64,000 bases of DNA from Halomontanus rarus (lineage in GTDB: Archaea > Halobacteriota > Halobacteria > Halobacteriales > Natrialbaceae): NCBI RefSeq assembly GCF_017357405.1, contig NZ_CP071598.1, forward strand, positions 806,001-870,000, in the 5' to 3' direction. Position numbers and translations under genes: made by a program. The stretch's first letter is position 1. Each line of letters starts with the position of its first letter. Of the stretch, positions 19,098 to 27,931 are shown piece by piece. The notes under the pieces were generated by a model. The model saw only the letters and a program-made list of their open reading frames with translations, had not been told where the DNA came from and ran no database searches.

Positions 19098-19105
19098 TAT
19101 TAAAA
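19098..19105 (-). promoter_or_regulatory. TATA box of the uronate dehydrogenase-like gene
   Basis: TTTTAATA on the minus strand is centred 27 bases before the ATG at 19074, predicting a leaderless transcript. Confidence 0.6.
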
Positions 19106-19258
19106 CGGATGGTTCGCGGGGATCGGTACGGTTCGATGTCGCCGTCGGTTTCGGATTCGAAGCTGACGACGGACAGCCGACTGCGACCGCCTCAGACGGT
19201 TTGCTGTACCGGTGTACCGGTGCGAGCCGACGATCGGAACGATTCCCAGAAGACCGTC

Positions 19259-20395
19259 TCACCCGTCCGCACGATACCGCTCGAGGGCGTCCTCGTCGAT
19301 CGAGATCCCCAGTCCTGGCTCCTGGGGAACGTCGAGGACGCCGCCAGAGGGATCGAACGGCGTCTCCAGCAGGTCGCTGCGCAGCGGGTTCTCACTGCGG
19401 TCGAACTCGAGCAGCATGGGTTCGGGGACGTTTCTGGTGTGGGGGTAGTCGGGGATGCTCGCGGCGAACTGTACCGCGGCGGCCATGCCGACGGCGCTGT
19501 TCCAGACGTGCGGGCGGACGGCGACGTTCTCGGTCGTCGCCAGCTTCGCGATCGTCCGGGCCTCCGAGAGGCCGCCGCAGCGGCCGAGGTTCGGTTGGAC
19601 GATGTCAACAGTACGATCGTCGATCAGCCGCTTGAACGCGAAGCGACCGTAGTGGGCCTCGCCGGCCGCGATCGGCGTGTCGATCCGCGCCTTCACGTCG
19701 CGGTAGCCCGAGGGGTTCTCCGGCGGAACCGGCTCCTCGATCCACGCGATATCGTACTCCGCGATCGCCTTCGCGGTGCGGATCGCCTGGTGGGGCCGAT
19801 AGTTGCCGTTCATGTCGACCATCAGCAGGGCGTCCTCGCCGAGGACTTCGCGGGCGACGCGAACGCGCTCGAGGTCGCTCTCGAGGCCGGCGCCGATCTT
19901 GATCTTCGCGGCGGTGAACCCCTCGTCGACGGCAGCCTGGATCGGCTCCTCGAGCGGGCGGTCGTCCTCGGTGAAGTACATCGTCGAGGCGTAGGGCCGG
20001 AGCGTCGATCGCTCGGTGCCCCCGAGCAGTCGGTGGACCGGCCGCTCGACGGTCTTGCCGACGATGTCCCAGCAGGCGACGTCGACCGCGCTGACGACGC
20101 TCTGGACGAACACGTCTCCCCCGAAGTGATAGGGGTCGGTGTACGACCGGTCGGCCAGCGATTCGACGTCGAACGGGTCCATGCCGACGACGTCGTCGGC
20201 GAACAGCTCGTCGACCGTCGCGGCGACGATGGGTCCCGGGGCGAACGCTTCGCCCCAGCCGACGGTTCCCGTGTCCGTCTCGAGGCGAACGAGCGTCGTC
20301 CCACGCGACCGGCCGAATCCGCGGGCGTCGCCGAGGCCCTGCCCCTCGGGCAGCGTGTGAGCGAGCGGAATCGTCTCTACGTCCGTAATCTCCAT
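19259..20395 (-). CDS. Enolase-superfamily enzyme, galactarolactone cycloisomerase-like
   Basis: 378 residues. The capping domain is followed by the barrel with AAKIKIGAG (KxK), LLMVDMNGNY (metal Asp), WIEEPVPPEN (Glu), AAGEAHYG (Glu) and VRPHVWNSAVGMAAA (His). The C-terminal run PEPMLLEFDRSENPLR and then PQEPGLGISID resembles the galactarolactone cycloisomerase branch of the muconate lactonizing group, as I remember it. Such an enzyme would open the lactone from the uronate dehydrogenase to 5-dehydro-4-deoxyglucarate. The gene is divergent from the KdgD-like dehydratase, which would take that product. A galactarate dehydratase role is the main alternative. Confidence 0.88.
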   Translation of the reverse strand: MEITDVETIPLAHTLPEGQGLGDARGFGRSRGTTLVRLETDTGTVGWGEAFAPGPIVAATVDELFADDVVGMDPFDVESLADRSYTDPYHFGGDVFVQSVVSAVDVACWDIVGKTVERPVHRLLGGTERSTLRPYASTMYFTEDDRPLEEPIQAAVDEGFTAAKIKIGAGLESDLERVRVAREVLGEDALLMVDMNGNYRPHQAIRTAKAIAEYDIAWIEEPVPPENPSGYRDVKARIDTPIAAGEAHYGRFAFKRLIDDRTVDIVQPNLGRCGGLSEARTIAKLATTENVAVRPHVWNSAVGMAAAVQFAASIPDYPHTRNVPEPMLLEFDRSENPLRSDLLETPFDPSGGVLDVPQEPGLGISIDEDALERYRADG

Positions 20396-20419
20396 GCGGT
20401 ACGACGGGTTGCCCGTCCG

Positions 20420-20426
20420 ATATATC
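20420..20426 (-). promoter_or_regulatory. TATA-like box of the enolase-superfamily gene
   Basis: GATATAT on the minus strand is centred about 28 bases before the ATG at 20395. Confidence 0.5.
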
Positions 20427-20511
20427 TTGCGTTGCCGTCGGATTCGCCGACCCGTCCGGATCGCTCGACTCGCGGACCCGGGGTCGAGAGGTCCTCGAAA
20501 TAGGCGATGGC

Positions 20512-20517
20512 TTTATG
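20512..20517 (+). promoter_or_regulatory. TATA-like box of the KdgD/DapA-family gene
   Basis: TTTATG is centred about 28 bases before ATG 20543. The 147-base divergent region therefore carries two outward core promoters, a good place for a shared operator. Confidence 0.5.
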
Positions 20518-20542
20518 CTATCTGCCCGGGACTGTGTGACAT

Positions 20543-21481
20543 ATGCCATTGTCAGCGGAAGAGGTTCAGGACCACCTCCGCGGGGTCGCGGCGGGTCTCC
20601 TGACGCCGTTCGACGACGATCTCGATATCGAACACTCGAAGATCGAAGACAACGCACAGACGCTCTACGGGGAGGGGATCCGGACGTTTCTCGCGACCGC
20701 AAATATCAGCGAATACCACTCGCTCTCCCAGGAAGAGCGGATCGCGGTCGCCGAGACCAGCGTCGACGCGCTTCCCGAAGACGCCTGCGTCCTCGCCGGC
20801 GTCGGCGGGAGCACGGCGACCGCGAAAGAACTCGTCCGGAACTACGAACGCATCGGCGCCGACGCCATGATGATCATGCCGCCGGACCACACGTACATCC
20901 ACGAGCGCGGACTCCTCGAGTACTATCGCGAACTCGCCGCCGCTACCGAGCGGCCGCTCGTTCCGTACGTCCGCGGTTTCGATCCGTCGGTGGAGTACCT
21001 CGGCGACCTCACCCGGGTCGACGGTGTCGTCGGAATCAAGTACGCGCTGAAGGATTCGGTGAAACTCGGCGCCGGTATCGCCGCCGGCGACGACGACGTC
21101 GTCTGGGTCGACGGACTCGCGGAACCGTTCGCGGTTTCGTTCTGGGCCGAGGGCGTGGAGGGCTTCTCCGCCGGGGTCAGTAACTTCCGCCCCGAGATCG
21201 GACTGGCGCTGTTCGACGCCCTCTCGGAGGGCGACTGGGAGCGCGCCCGCAGCCTCCGAAACGCCTGTCTGCCTTACCAGAACTTCCGAGAGGGGCACGG
21301 CGAGGACAACGAAATAGCCGGTGCCGTAAGTGTCTCGGCGGTGAAGAAAGGTCTCGAGATGGCCGGTCTCCACGGCGGGTCGGTCCGCGAACCAATCCGA
21401 CCGCTGTCCCCCGAAGACGAGCGACGGGCCGAAGAACTGTACGGCCAACTAGAGGACGATATCGCCGAACTCGTCGACTGA
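20543..21481 (+). CDS. DHDPS/NAL (DapA) family, probable 5-dehydro-4-deoxyglucarate dehydratase (KdgD-like)
   Basis: 312 residues, a class I aldolase barrel. The start GVAAGLLTPFDDDLDIEH has the family T-P-F element, AGVGGSTATAKELV follows, and the Schiff-base lysine is in VVGIKYALKD near residue 165. The VPYVRGFDPS segment and the long C-terminal helical part fit decarboxylating dehydratases such as KdgD better than a plain aldolase. The reaction would give 2-oxoglutarate semialdehyde, CO2 and water from 5-dehydro-4-deoxyglucarate. Position opposite the cycloisomerase-like gene supports this. KDG aldolase or dihydrodipicolinate synthase are less likely alternatives. Confidence 0.88.
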   Translation: MPLSAEEVQDHLRGVAAGLLTPFDDDLDIEHSKIEDNAQTLYGEGIRTFLATANISEYHSLSQEERIAVAETSVDALPEDACVLAGVGGSTATAKELVRNYERIGADAMMIMPPDHTYIHERGLLEYYRELAAATERPLVPYVRGFDPSVEYLGDLTRVDGVVGIKYALKDSVKLGAGIAAGDDDVVWVDGLAEPFAVSFWAEGVEGFSAGVSNFRPEIGLALFDALSEGDWERARSLRNACLPYQNFREGHGEDNEIAGAVSVSAVKKGLEMAGLHGGSVREPIRPLSPEDERRAEELYGQLEDDIAELVD

Positions 21482-21482
21482 G

Positions 21483-21559
21483 ACGGATCGCTGTCACTGG
21501 TTGTCGGTGTCCCCGCAGACCGGTCGCGGTTGCGCCGAAAATGACGGACAGCAGTCCGT
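21483..21559. repeat. Dispersed palindromic repeat, copy 1 (77 bp)
   Basis: It starts two bases after the stop of the KdgD-like gene. The ends are imperfect inverted repeats: ACGGATCGCTGTC on the left, and ACGGACTGCTGTC on the opposite strand at the right. An internal CCGC...GCGG hairpin is present. Related to copies at 33461 and 49276. The rest of the gap to 21672 holds no supported gene. Confidence 0.75.
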
Positions 21560-21672
21560 CCGAGGACCGGACCGCGCTCTCGCTTCGCTCGTCGTAGTGG
21601 CTCTCTCGGCGTGGTTCGGGCGCAGTGGGCGAGTGTCGTTCGCGTCGGTGGTCCTCCGCGGTCGACGGTCGG

Positions 21673-22446
21673 CTACGAGAACTTCGTATTCAACTCGATG
21701 ACGTTCGCCGCCCGCGTCACGTACTCCGGAAGTTCGTCGTGGATCCGCTCGTTCGTGAACCGGCTCGAGGGGCCGGTGATGCTGACCGCCCCGAGGATCG
21801 TCTCGTCGTTTCGAACCGGTGCGGCGACACAGCGCAGCCCTTCGATGTTCTCCTCGTCGTCGATACCGTAGCCGCGCTCGGCGATCTCCTCGAGTTCGTC
21901 GTAGAGTTCCTCCGGACTGGTGATCGTCTGCGGCGTTATCGCCTCAAAGTCCGTGTTCCGAACGATCTCCTCGGTTCGCTCGGGCGGGAGGTACGCGAGG
22001 ATCGTCTTCCCGAGCGACGTCGAGTACATCGGCTGCTGCGTTCCGACCTGCGAGGCCGTCACGACCGCCCTGTCGCCGGTGGCTTTGTAGAGGTACGACA
22101 CCTGTCCGTGTTCTTCCAGTCCGAACTGAGCGATCTCACCGGTTTCCGCCGCCAGCGCCTCGACTTCGTCTCGAATCACGTCGTAGTTGCCGACCTGATC
22201 GCGGACGTCCGCCGCCATGTCGAGGATTCGCAGACTCAACCGGTAGCCGTCCCCGTCGCGGACGAGAATCTTGCGCTCCTCGAGCGTCCGCAGGTGACTG
22301 TGGATCGTGCTCTTGGAGTGGCCGAGCTCGTTCGCCAGTTCCGTCACACCGATTCGATCTCGCTCCTGCAGGGTTTCGATGATGTTGAACGCGATTTGCA
22401 CTGATCGGATGGTGCGTCCCGGGCGTTCGTCCGGCGTGAGTGGCAT
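21673..22446 (-). CDS. IclR-family transcriptional regulator
   Basis: 257 residues. The N-terminal winged helix-turn-helix is clear (IRSVQIAFNIIETLQERDRI, VTELANELGHSKSTIHSHL), followed by the effector domain with the typical SLGKTILAYLPP and GYGIDDEENIEGLRCVAAPV blocks and the late VSITGPSSRF. IclR proteins sense small organic or sugar acids and act as repressors or activators. Its place between the galacturonate enzymes and the giant lyases makes it the obvious local regulator. A palindrome directly upstream of its TATA box suggests autoregulation. It is convergent with the KdgD-like gene. Confidence 0.93.
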   Translation of the reverse strand: MPLTPDERPGRTIRSVQIAFNIIETLQERDRIGVTELANELGHSKSTIHSHLRTLEERKILVRDGDGYRLSLRILDMAADVRDQVGNYDVIRDEVEALAAETGEIAQFGLEEHGQVSYLYKATGDRAVVTASQVGTQQPMYSTSLGKTILAYLPPERTEEIVRNTDFEAITPQTITSPEELYDELEEIAERGYGIDDEENIEGLRCVAAPVRNDETILGAVSITGPSSRFTNERIHDELPEYVTRAANVIELNTKFS

Positions 22447-22466
22447 ACCTTGAAAGAGAGAGTGTG

Positions 22467-22477
22467 TATATATAAAT
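22467..22477 (-). promoter_or_regulatory. TATA box of the IclR gene
   Basis: ATTTATATATA on the minus strand is centred about 27 bases before the ATG at 22446, predicting a leaderless transcript. Confidence 0.65.
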
Positions 22478-22479
22478 CG

Positions 22480-22494
22480 TTCCCCGGTGGGGAA
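22480..22494. promoter_or_regulatory. Palindrome, candidate IclR operator
   Basis: TTCCCC-GGT-GGGGAA is a perfect six-base inverted repeat with a three-base spacer. It abuts the upstream side of the IclR gene's TATA box, where a transcription factor B recognition element would lie. IclR-family operators are usually short palindromes of about this size. Confidence 0.5.
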
Positions 22495-22499
22495 TCAAT

Positions 22500-23440
22500 A
22501 ACGGCCGTTCCTCGATAGGTGCCTCTCCCGGCCAGACTGACCGAATGAGACGCGAATCTCGGAGTGTGACTCGGTGTGACGTGATCGTCTCCTGTCGTCT
22601 GTAAGCGACGATGAAGTCCTCGAACTCTTCGTCGAATCCGACTCGTCGACTGTCGATCGACGGATCAGTTCGTTCCCGGTACCCGAACGAGAAATCGGCG
22701 TTCGCGCGCGGATTCGATCGCCGTACCGGTTAGACCGTCGATATACGTCGAACGATGGGGAAATACGGCGATAGAACCGGTCTCGGGGCTATCGTTGGAG
22801 ATCGTCGTTTGCACCTGGCGAATCGCCCAAAATACGCAGTGACGGCGGAAATACGGTCACTTCAGGAACTTCACACGGGAACGCTCGGTCGACTCTTAGA
22901 CGTATCGACTGGACGATCCGAACAGATATTACGTTCGTACGATCGTAATCCTTCGGTGGAAGGGAATCCGCGATCGCTCACAGAAACGGAACTCGTCGTC
23001 TCGGACGTGTGAATGCCGTAATCGACACCACCGGCCGATCGCCGAATAGAGCAGTGCCACGCTCGAACGATCCGTGTAACTCTGTCAGCCCGGTTCGCGA
23101 AGTCCGTGTCGAGACGTACGAGCAACTCCACGTCATCGCGTTTGAGGGGGTTCCTTCGATCCCGTCCGATACGTCGGACTCCTCGTCTGCGCGACCCTCG
23201 TACTGGAACTTCACGCCGAGGGGATTCACGCCGTCTACGAGTACATGGGGCGCGACCGAGGGATTTGCGAAAAACTGTAGCCACCGACGGGTCACGTCTT
23301 CGGCGAACCCGAGGTGACGCCATCGCACTCGCACAACAGTTGCGCTCCAGATGCAGGATACGAGACGAATACCGTTCGGGAGCGAGAAGCAAACCACTAG
23401 CCAAGAAGTTAAAAAAACAACATTAAAATTAACATCCAAT
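22500..23440. other. Gap with no supported gene; possible decayed coding sequence
   Basis: About 940 bases between the IclR gene and the giant-lyase promoter. A minus-strand frame (about 23060-23330) contains a less shadow-like stretch, with VAPHVLVDGVNPLGVKFQ and surrounding hydrophobic patches, but I recognise no family and the frame has no convincing start or promoter. It may be the remnant of a lost gene. The right end turns very AT-rich. Confidence 0.35.
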
Positions 23441-23459
23441 CCATAAAAATTTAAATAAT
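23411..23459 (+). promoter_or_regulatory. AT-rich promoter region of the first giant lyase
   Basis: Fifty bases of A/T-rich sequence with AAAATTTAAATAATG at the end, about 160 bases before the start codon. If used, it gives an unusually long 5' leader for this window. Confidence 0.45.
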
Positions 23460-23580
23460 GTTCTCACGTTCGTGGATGCGTGCAACGGAGGTCAGACGAC
23501 GGAGATGGCTTGACGCACACCAGTTCGAGACGCTCGGCTGGGTTACCCGCACCGGAAACAGACTGCCCCGGCGGACGGAC

Positions 23581-23594
23581 GGTCCGCTCGGACC
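23581..23594 (+). other. Hairpin in the leader of the first giant lyase
   Basis: GGTCCG-CT-CGGACC, a perfect six-base inverted repeat, ends 21 bases before ATG 23616. It could act at RNA or DNA level, or be chance in GC-rich DNA. Confidence 0.35.
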
Positions 23595-23615
23595 CTCACA
23601 ACTGCGAGAAAACAC

Positions 23616-26600
23616 ATGTCGAAACGACACACAAGACGGCCTGAACGTTCGGTATCGGACGACGAGAACAGCGCGACAAGTACGAATCTGGATCGACGAG
23701 AGTTCGTGAAAGTGGCCGGAGGCGGTGCGATTCTCGGCGCCCTCGGCGGTTCGTCACTGGCCGGTTCGGTCAGTGCGGCCTCGAGCGCACACTTCGGTCT
23801 GGACGACGGCTTCGCGGACACGTCCTGGCTCGAGGAGGAGGACGTCCAGATCCTCACCGTTACGGAGCCGACGCGCGAGGCGCTGGAAGAAGTATTCCAC
23901 GCCTCCGGCCCGCGTGTGGTCGTCTTCGAGACCAGCGGCACGATCGATCTGGGCGATACGATCCAGATTACCGAAGACAAGTGTTGGGTCGCGGGTCAGA
24001 CCGCCCCCTCACCCGGCATCACGCTCATCAGCGGGATGCTCCAGATCGACGCGAACGACTGCGTCGTCCAGCACATCCGCTCGCGGATCGGCCCGGGCGC
24101 GGACGGAAATATCCAGGGCAACGACGCGATCAACACGCAGGACGAGACGACGAACAACGTCATCGACCACTGTACGGCCTCGTGGGGGACCGACGAGTGC
24201 ATGTCCGTCGGCTACGACACCGACCGCACGACGTACACGAACAACCTCATCTACGAGGGGCTGTACGACCCCTACGGTGACGGCTCCGATCACAACTATT
24301 CCACGCTGGTCGGCGACGGCGCCGACCACGTCGCGCTGCTCGGCAACGTCTGGTCGAAGGCGCGCAACCGCATTCCGCGGCTCAAAAGCGACACCAGATC
24401 GGTCGTCGTCAACAACTTCGCGTACTTCTTCGACGAGGCGTCGAACGTCGACAGTTCGGCGGAGACGACTTGGGTCGGCAACAAATACACGGGAACCGCG
24501 GCGACAGGCGAGTCCATCGTTGAGGGAAGCGGGACCGTCTACAGTGAGGACAACGTGACGGCGGATCCGGCGCTCGACTCGGACGTCGACTTCGTCGAAC
24601 AGAGTACGACGAGTTCGCGTCCGCTGTGGCCCGACGGGCTTTCGGCGATGCCGTCTTCGCAGGTCGAAGAGCACAACCTCGCGAACGCGGGCGCACGACC
24701 GGCCGATCGCACCGCCAACGACGAACGAATCATTCAGGAGATCCGTGATCGCGCCGGCAACGACCGGCTCGACTCCGAGTACGACTACTGGATCCCGCAC
24801 CCGGATGCGGTCGGCGGCTACCCTGACCTGCCGGAGAACACCCACTCGCTGAACCCGCCGAGCAGTGGCCTGCGGGCGTGGCTGACGGAGTGGGCGGCGG
24901 AAGTCGAGACCGGCGACGGGAGCGTCGACCCCGGGGACGGAAACGACGACGACACTACGGCACCGTCGACGCCGTCGAACGTCTGGTCGACGGGTCAGAC
25001 CGAGACGAGCGTCGATCTCAGCTGGGACGCCGCCAGCGATTCGGGCGGCTCCGGGCTCTCTCACTACGCCGTCTCCGTCGGCGACAGCCAGCAGCAGGTC
25101 TCCGCCGGGACGACGTCCGCGACGGTCTCGGGTCTCGATTCGGACACGTCCTACGAGGCCTCCGTTCGCGCGGTCGACGGCGCCGGCAACGAGTCCGGCA
25201 CCGCCACGACGACCGTGACGACCGCGGAGGGTGGGTCCGACCCCACGGACGGCGGAAGCCCCGGTTCGCACTTCGCGCCGGAGGACGGGTTCGCCGACAC
25301 GGACTGGTTCGACGATAGTGTCGAGGTGATCAAGGTCGGCGCGAACTTCGACGAGATCGAGGCCGCCTTTACGAAAGACAGCAAACGCCTGATCGTCTTC
25401 GAGGAGAGCGGCGTCGTCGACCTCGAGGGCGCGGATCTCTCGATCACGTACGGCGATTGCTGGGTGGCTGGGCAGACCGCGCCCTCGCCCGGTATCACCT
25501 TCATCAACGGGATGGTTCAGGTCGAACAGGACAACACCGTCGTCCAGCACATCCGCGTCCTTCGCGGTGACCGAAGCGGCGGCGAGGGAACCGACCCGAT
25601 GAACAGTCGCGACGGCACGGAAAACGTCATCTTCGACCACTGTTCGGTGTTCTGGGGCCGCGACGAGAACCTCTCGGCCGGCTACGACTCGAACAAGACC
25701 ACGTTCTCGAACTGCCTGTCGACCGAGGGCCTCGAGGACCCCGAAGAGAACTCCAACGGGTCACTCGTCGGCGACGGTGCCGACAACGTCGCCATCCTGG
25801 GGACGATCTACGCCAAGAACAACGACCGTAATCCTCGGCTGAAAGCGGACACGCGGACCGTCGTCGTCAACGGCCTGAACTTCTACCACGACAAGGCCAT
25901 CTGGATCGACGGCGGCGCCGAAGCCGCCGTCGTCGGCAACGCCTACATCCACCGCTTTAGCTTCCGGGATCCGCTCGTCTTCGGCGACGGGAGCGTCTAC
26001 TTCGAGGACAACTACGTCGCGGATCCGCCGCTCAACGGGCGGCCGTTTGCCGACGTCGGAACCGAACTCGACTCGCCGCCGCTGTGGCCGAGCGGTCTTG
26101 AGGCCCTGCCCTCGAGCCAGACCGAGGCGCACAACCTCGCCAACGCGGGCGCCCGCCCCGCAGACCGGATCGGCCAGGAGGAGAAGGTCATTCAGCAGAT
26201 CAAGGACCGCTGGGGCAGTCTGGACGTCGACCCGAACGAGGACAACGCCGGGTTCTCCGACATCCCCGACAGCGTCGAAGAGGCCGGCGGTTATCCGGAT
26301 CACGGCGGCACCACGCGCACGCTCGACGTGCCGGACAGCGGCTTGCGGGAGTGGCTCGACGAGATGGCGGCGCAGGTCGAGCCCGACGACTGGGGTGGCG
26401 AAGGCAGCGACGACGACGAGGCACCGACCCAGCCCTCGGGGCTGACCGTCACCGACACGGGAGTGGCCTCGGTCGACGTCAGCTGGAACGCCTCGTCCGA
26501 CTCGGGCGGCTCCGATCTCTGGCGGTACAACGTGCTCGTGGACGGCCAACAGCAGTCGTCGGTCTCACCGGACACGACATTGACGACCGTCTCCGGGCTC

Positions 26601-27542
26601 GAGAGCGGTGTCCAGTACGAGATCGGCGTCAGAGCGGTCGACGGCGCCGGTAACGAGTCCGGCGTCGCGACGATTTCGGCGACGACCGAAGACGTCGACG
26701 AGGATCGCACCGGCGGTGCCGGTCCGATCACGGTCGACGGTGCCGGTGCGGACATCTGGAACGCCGCGGACGCATTCCACTACTACCACGGGAGCGTCAG
26801 CGGCGACTTCGACGTGGCCGTCAGGGTCGATAGCCTCGAGAACACCGACGAGTTCGCGAAGGCGGGGCTGATGGTTCGCGAGTCGCTTTCCGCCGACGCA
26901 AAGAACCTGATGATCCGGAAGACGCCGGACGCGACGTCCGTCCAGTGGCGCCCCTCCGCCGGGGCTGCCTCCACGAGTCTCACCTCCGACGCTGGCGAGA
27001 GTGAGAGCGAAGTCGACGGCGGGACGACCGGCCACGCCTGGCAGCGGCTCGTCCGCTCGGGCGACACGATCCGGGCGTACGGCTCGGACGACGGTCGAAA
27101 CTGGACCCTCCTCGCGGCGGTGTCGCTATCGTTCAGCGATGGCGTCCACGTCGGTCTCGCGGTCACGAGCCACGCCACCGGCACGCTGGCGACGGCCGAG
27201 TTCGATAGCTGGTCGGGCGTGACGCTGACCGACAACCAGGACGTCGGTGACGTCGACGCGGCCGGGAGCGCAACGGGTGAGGCACCGGCCGGTGACGATG
27301 GCAACAACGGCGGCGATGGTGAGTCACCACCGGCGATCGGTGATTCACCACCCCAGGACCTGAACGGCGATGGACTCTACCGTGACGTCGACGGTGACGA
27401 CGCTGTCGGCACCAACGACGTCGTCACCCTCTTCGAGAACATCGACGATCCTGCCGTCACCGAGCACGCCGACGCTTACGACCTCGACGGGAACGGCGAG
27501 GTCACGGTCTCCGACGTCGTCGCGCTCTTCGAGGAACTGTAG
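23616..27542 (+). CDS. Giant secreted double pectate lyase with FN3, DUF1349-like and dockerin-like modules
   Basis: 1308 residues. Tat signal LDRREFVKVAGGGAILGALGG at about 27-47. Module order: lyase A (about 58-428; CWVAGQTAPSPGIT, NVIDHCTASWGTDE, RIPRLKSDTRSVVVNN); FN3 (447-538); lyase B (551-925; NVIFDHCSVFWGRDEN, DRNPRLKADTRTVVVN); FN3 (938-1025); DUF1349-like beta-sandwich (1036-1208; ADIWNAAD, KAGLMVRES); Gly/Asp/Pro linker; dockerin-like pair of calcium loops (1248-1308; DLNGDGLYRDVDGDDAVG and DLDGNGEVTVSDVVALF). Both lyase domains are PL1-type and keep the R-x-P-R-L-K...NN/NG block. In bacteria dockerins bind cohesins; haloarchaeal versions may instead anchor to surface partners. No cohesin is visible here. 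Confidence 0.93.
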   Translation: MSKRHTRRPERSVSDDENSATSTNLDRREFVKVAGGGAILGALGGSSLAGSVSAASSAHFGLDDGFADTSWLEEEDVQILTVTEPTREALEEVFHASGPRVVVFETSGTIDLGDTIQITEDKCWVAGQTAPSPGITLISGMLQIDANDCVVQHIRSRIGPGADGNIQGNDAINTQDETTNNVIDHCTASWGTDECMSVGYDTDRTTYTNNLIYEGLYDPYGDGSDHNYSTLVGDGADHVALLGNVWSKARNRIPRLKSDTRSVVVNNFAYFFDEASNVDSSAETTWVGNKYTGTAATGESIVEGSGTVYSEDNVTADPALDSDVDFVEQSTTSSRPLWPDGLSAMPSSQVEEHNLANAGARPADRTANDERIIQEIRDRAGNDRLDSEYDYWIPHPDAVGGYPDLPENTHSLNPPSSGLRAWLTEWAAEVETGDGSVDPGDGNDDDTTAPSTPSNVWSTGQTETSVDLSWDAASDSGGSGLSHYAVSVGDSQQQVSAGTTSATVSGLDSDTSYEASVRAVDGAGNESGTATTTVTTAEGGSDPTDGGSPGSHFAPEDGFADTDWFDDSVEVIKVGANFDEIEAAFTKDSKRLIVFEESGVVDLEGADLSITYGDCWVAGQTAPSPGITFINGMVQVEQDNTVVQHIRVLRGDRSGGEGTDPMNSRDGTENVIFDHCSVFWGRDENLSAGYDSNKTTFSNCLSTEGLEDPEENSNGSLVGDGADNVAILGTIYAKNNDRNPRLKADTRTVVVNGLNFYHDKAIWIDGGAEAAVVGNAYIHRFSFRDPLVFGDGSVYFEDNYVADPPLNGRPFADVGTELDSPPLWPSGLEALPSSQTEAHNLANAGARPADRIGQEEKVIQQIKDRWGSLDVDPNEDNAGFSDIPDSVEEAGGYPDHGGTTRTLDVPDSGLREWLDEMAAQVEPDDWGGEGSDDDEAPTQPSGLTVTDTGVASVDVSWNASSDSGGSDLWRYNVLVDGQQQSSVSPDTTLTTVSGLESGVQYEIGVRAVDGAGNESGVATISATTEDVDEDRTGGAGPITVDGAGADIWNAADAFHYYHGSVSGDFDVAVRVDSLENTDEFAKAGLMVRESLSADAKNLMIRKTPDATSVQWRPSAGAASTSLTSDAGESESEVDGGTTGHAWQRLVRSGDTIRAYGSDDGRNWTLLAAVSLSFSDGVHVGLAVTSHATGTLATAEFDSWSGVTLTDNQDVGDVDAAGSATGEAPAGDDGNNGGDGESPPAIGDSPPQDLNGDGLYRDVDGDDAVGTNDVVTLFENIDDPAVTEHADAYDLDGNGEVTVSDVVALFEEL

Positions 27543-27890
27543 TGACGGGGGGCTGATCCCTCGAGTCCTGCTCGTGGCACCTGTGACGCCGTCCCCTGTG
27601 ATCCGTTCTCGCTCGCCGTCGGTCGCCTTTTCGTCCGCGATTCGGCCGATTTTCGACAGCTAGTCCACGAAATTCGATATCGATCCCAGCGACGACGTCG
27701 GCTGGCGAACCTGCTGGGTTACCGACCGCCAGGTCACCGAGAGCGCCGAAACCGTCAGGGAGGGACGAAACCCAGCGAACCGCTCGAGACGGAAGCGCTC
27801 ACGATCACGACGATAGGATGACACGACACTTGGCGTGCCAACACGCCGATTCAACCCACATAAAACATACTAATTATTAATACCACCAAA
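27543..27890. other. Gap between the giant lyases
   Basis: About 350 bases, GC-rich then AT-rich, with no supported gene. The last 50 bases lead into the next promoter. Confidence 0.5.
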
Positions 27891-27893
27891 TAG

Positions 27894-27902
27894 TTTTTAT
27901 AC
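27894..27902 (+). promoter_or_regulatory. TATA box of the second giant lyase
   Basis: TTTTTATAC is centred about 34 bases before ATG 27932 in a strongly AT-rich stretch. Confidence 0.55.
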
Positions 27903-27931
27903 GATTAATACGTAATTAAAACTGTGTAATT

